A stretch of DNA of 6,748 nucleotides, taken from positions 1 to 6,748 of the forward strand of contig JAICTU010000486.1 of the NCBI GenBank assembly GCA_025936205.1, written 5' to 3'. The position numbers and the translations under genes were made by a program. The stretch comes from Polyangiaceae bacterium. GTDB taxonomy: Bacteria > Myxococcota > Polyangia > Polyangiales > Polyangiaceae. A model generated the notes under the pieces. It was given only the letters and a program-made list of their open reading frames with translations. It was not told the origin of the DNA and did not search any database. This document shows positions 4,619-6,748 of the stretch, one piece after another. How positions within the stretch are numbered: the stretch's first letter is position 1; each line of letters begins with the position of its first letter.

Positions 4619-6556
4619 ATGTTGCTCGACATTTTCGACCCCAAAGCGCCCCCGAAGCCGATCGGCATCGATCTGGGCACCACGCACTCGGTGCTGGCGT
4701 ACGTGCGCGACGCGCGCCCGGTGGCGGTCACGACCTGTGACGGCGGCTCGCTCTTGCCGTCGGTGGTGCACTACGGCGAGCACGGCCAGGTGATCGTCGG
4801 GCGCAGCGCCCTCTCGCATCTGGAGACCGAGCCGGAGCGCACGCTCGCCAGCGTCAAGCGCTTCATGGGGCGCGGCTGGGGAGATCCGCAGCTGGCACGG
4901 CTGGGCACGTATCGTTTCGTCGAGCCGCGAAATGACGAAGAGGCCAAGGTCGTGCGCTTCGATCTGGGCGGCGAGAGCCGCACGCCGATCGAGGTCAGCG
5001 CCGAGATCTTGCGCAGCCTGGTGCGCAGCGCCGGCGAGCAGCTGCGCAGCCTGGGCGGAGCCGTGATCACGGTGCCCGCGTACTTTGACGATGCCCAGCG
5101 CCAGGCCACGCGCGACGCCGCGCGGCTCGCGGGGCTCGAGGTATTGCGACTGATCAACGAGCCCACTGCTGCCGCTCTGGCCTACGGCCTCGAGTCGCGG
5201 CGCGAGGGCACGTTTGCGATCTACGATCTGGGCGGCGGCACCTTCGACATCACGCTGCTGCGCCTGGAAGACGGCGTGTTTCAGGTCAAGAGCACCGGCG
5301 GCGATAGCGCGCTCGGTGGCGATGACATGGACCGCGCGCTCGCCGAGCGAATGCTCGCCGTGATGGGCTTCGACACGCCGACGGAAGCCCCACAGCCGGT
5401 CATCGCTCTGGTGCTGTCGGTGGCGCGCGATGCCAAGCACCGCCTGACGGACAGCGAGCACGCCACCCTCACGTTGCCGAAGCGCGGCGGCGGCGACGTC
5501 GCTTTCAGCGTCACGCGCGCGGAATTCGACGCGCTGATCGCTCCCTTGCTGGAGCGCACCGGCAAGGCGGCGCGGCGCGCCTTGCGCGACGCGCAGCTGC
5601 AAGCCAGCGAGCTGGACGGCGTGATCCTGGTCGGCGGCGCGACGCGCGTGCCGTACGTGCGTCGCTACGTGGCGGAGCTGTTCGGGCGCCCGCCGCTGGC
5701 GGACATCGATCCCGATCTGGTCGTCGCCTACGGCGCGGCGCTGCAGGCCGATCAGATCAGCCACGATCGCGGCGAGACGCTGCTGCTCGATGTGCTCCCG
5801 CTGAGCCTCGGCGTGGAGACGATGGGCGGCGCCGTCGACCGCATCCTGCCGCGCAACACCACCATCCCGGTGGGCGCTCAGGCCACCTTCACCACCTACG
5901 CCGACAACCAGACGGGCTTCGAGCTGCACATCGTGCAGGGCGAGCGCGAGCTGGCGCGCGACTGTCGTTCCCTCGCCCGCTTCACGCTCAAGGGCATCCC
6001 GCCGCTGCCGGCGGGGCAAGCGCGGCTGGAGGTCAGCTTTCACGTCGACGAGAACTCGCTGCTGCGCGTGCACGCGCGCGAGCTGAGCACCGGTGTCGAG
6101 CAGAGCGTGGAGGTCAAGCCCAGCTACGGCCTCACCGACGAGCAAGTCGAAGAGATGCTGATCGACGCGCTCGATCACGGCGAGGACGATTTCGAACGGC
6201 GCCGGCTCGCCGAGGCGAGAGTCGAAGGCTCCCGCCTGTTGCTCGCGACGGACAAGGCGCTCGCCGCCGATGCCGATCTGCTCGACGAGAGCGAGCGCCA
6301 GGCTGTGCCCGAGCACGCCGATCGCCTGCGCCGCGCGCTCGAGGAAGAGAGCGAGGACGTCGGCGCGCTCGCCTCGCGCCTGCAGGCGCTCAGTCAGACG
6401 CTCGATGCCGCGACCCACGCCTGGGCAGGCCGGCGCATGGATCGCGCCTTCCAGGCGGCGCTGGCGGGCCGCGACGTGAGCCAGGTGGCGGGCAGAGTGG
6501 AACACGCACGGGGTGTGGACGCCCATCTCGCCGAACACCAGAAGGGCGCGCCATGA
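4619..6556 (+). CDS. hscA: Hsp70-class chaperone HscA of the ISC system
   Basis: 645 aa (E. coli HscA 616). The nucleotide-binding domain covers about residues 14-385: [10 protein letters not shown] (15-24), [17 protein letters not shown] (from 152), [13 protein letters not shown] (from 179), [13 protein letters not shown] (from 202) and [10 protein letters not shown] (from 338). The linker and substrate-binding domain start at about 388 with [17 protein letters not shown] and the IPRNTTIP-like ILPRNTTIP, followed by a helical lid. [11 protein letters not shown] and the operon context mark it as HscA rather than DnaK. It uses ATP to help release the cluster from IscU, recognising LPPVK. ATG 4619 is chosen because it is one base after the hscB stop and just before the conserved N-terminus; the open frame reaches further left only inside hscB. 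The last 20 or so residues are an extra polar tail. The stop overlaps the ferredoxin start (ATGA). Confidence 0.97.
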   Translation: MLLDIFDPKAPPKPIGIDLGTTHSVLAYVRDARPVAVTTCDGGSLLPSVVHYGEHGQVIVGRSALSHLETEPERTLASVKRFMGRGWGDPQLARLGTYRFVEPRNDEEAKVVRFDLGGESRTPIEVSAEILRSLVRSAGEQLRSLGGAVITVPAYFDDAQRQATRDAARLAGLEVLRLINEPTAAALAYGLESRREGTFAIYDLGGGTFDITLLRLEDGVFQVKSTGGDSALGGDDMDRALAERMLAVMGFDTPTEAPQPVIALVLSVARDAKHRLTDSEHATLTLPKRGGGDVAFSVTRAEFDALIAPLLERTGKAARRALRDAQLQASELDGVILVGGATRVPYVRRYVAELFGRPPLADIDPDLVVAYGAALQADQISHDRGETLLLDVLPLSLGVETMGGAVDRILPRNTTIPVGAQATFTTYADNQTGFELHIVQGERELARDCRSLARFTLKGIPPLPAGQARLEVSFHVDENSLLRVHARELSTGVEQSVEVKPSYGLTDEQVEEMLIDALDHGEDDFERRRLAEARVEGSRLLLATDKALAADADLLDESERQAVPEHADRLRRALEEESEDVGALASRLQALSQTLDAATHAWAGRRMDRAFQAALAGRDVSQVAGRVEHARGVDAHLAEHQKGAP

Positions 6557-6748
6557 CCCGCGTGCGATTCGTCGACCAGAACATCGAAGTGGAAGTGCCG
6601 CTGGGCAAGTCCATCCTCCAGGCAGCCAAGGAGGCCCACGCGCCCGAAGGTGACGCCTGCGGCGGCGTGTGCGCGTGCTCGACCTGCCACGTGCAGGTCC
6701 AGCAGGGGATGGAGCACCTCACGGAGATGGAAGACTCGGAGAGCGACC
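6553..6748 (+). CDS. fdx: ISC-type [2Fe-2S] ferredoxin, 5' part (cut by window edge)
   Basis: The first 65 codons are visible. Cys36, Cys42 and Cys45 form the adrenodoxin-type CX5CX2C motif ([15 protein letters not shown]), which binds three of the four [2Fe-2S] ligands; the fourth Cys would lie beyond the window. [10 protein letters not shown] resembles the acidic stretch that follows the motif in ISC ferredoxins and serves partner binding. In this pathway it gives electrons for cluster assembly on IscU with IscS. The ATG overlaps the hscA stop by four bases (ATGA), implying translational coupling. The first residues ([15 protein letters not shown]) are shorter than in E. coli Fdx. Confidence 0.95.
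   Translation, partial: MTRVRFVDQNIEVEVPLGKSILQAAKEAHAPEGDACGGVCACSTCHVQVQQGMEHLTEMEDSESD

Noticed and set aside
4343..6538. A 731-codon open frame on the minus strand opposite hscA
   Set aside because: It mirrors the hscA reading frame in GC-rich DNA, is rich in Arg/Ala/His/Gln, shows no domain I recognise, and overlaps a certain gene on the other strand over its whole length.

Overview
The window comes from a GC-rich bacterial chromosome. The IscS N-terminus ([12 protein letters not shown]), the codon use and the ISC gene order suggest Myxococcota or another former deltaproteobacterium. That placement is inference; nothing here proves the taxon.

Left part (1 to about 745, minus strand): the first 190 codons of a tyrosine recombinase (phage or island integrase), cut by the window edge. 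Its 5' end faces a complete initiator tRNA (tRNA-fMet, 746-822, minus strand), and an intrinsic terminator lies between them. An integrase just beyond the 3' end of a tRNA is the usual layout of a genomic island or prophage inserted at that tRNA, so the sequence left of 746 is probably one end of a mobile element.

Middle (823-1326): intergenic DNA between the leftward tRNA and a rightward operon. It holds the tRNA promoter, a perfect 36-bp palindrome (989-1024) of unknown role, and a control region for the operon: TTGACA at 1230-1235, then a 26-bp imperfect dyad (1270-1295) placed as an operator of a MerR-family protein would be.

Right part (1327-6748, plus strand): an ISC iron-sulfur cluster assembly operon in the order merR-type regulator, iscS, iscU, iscA, hscB, hscA, fdx (cut by the right edge). 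IscS supplies sulfur, IscU is the scaffold, IscA is an A-type carrier, the HscB/HscA co-chaperone and chaperone pair acts on IscU through its LPPVK motif, and the ferredoxin supplies electrons. All key residues that can be checked are present. Genes are close or overlapping: 44 nt before iscS and before iscU, then 1-nt or 4-nt overlaps, a 1-nt gap and one 27-nt gap.

The most interesting point is the first gene. The position held in proteobacterial operons such as that of E. coli by the Rrf2-type [2Fe-2S] regulator IscR is here held by a MerR-family protein with four cysteines (CX3C-X8-CX2C) where SoxR binds its [2Fe-2S] cluster. Together with the dyad upstream, this suggests a SoxR-like cluster or metal sensor that autoregulates the ISC operon. 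This is a hypothesis from sequence.
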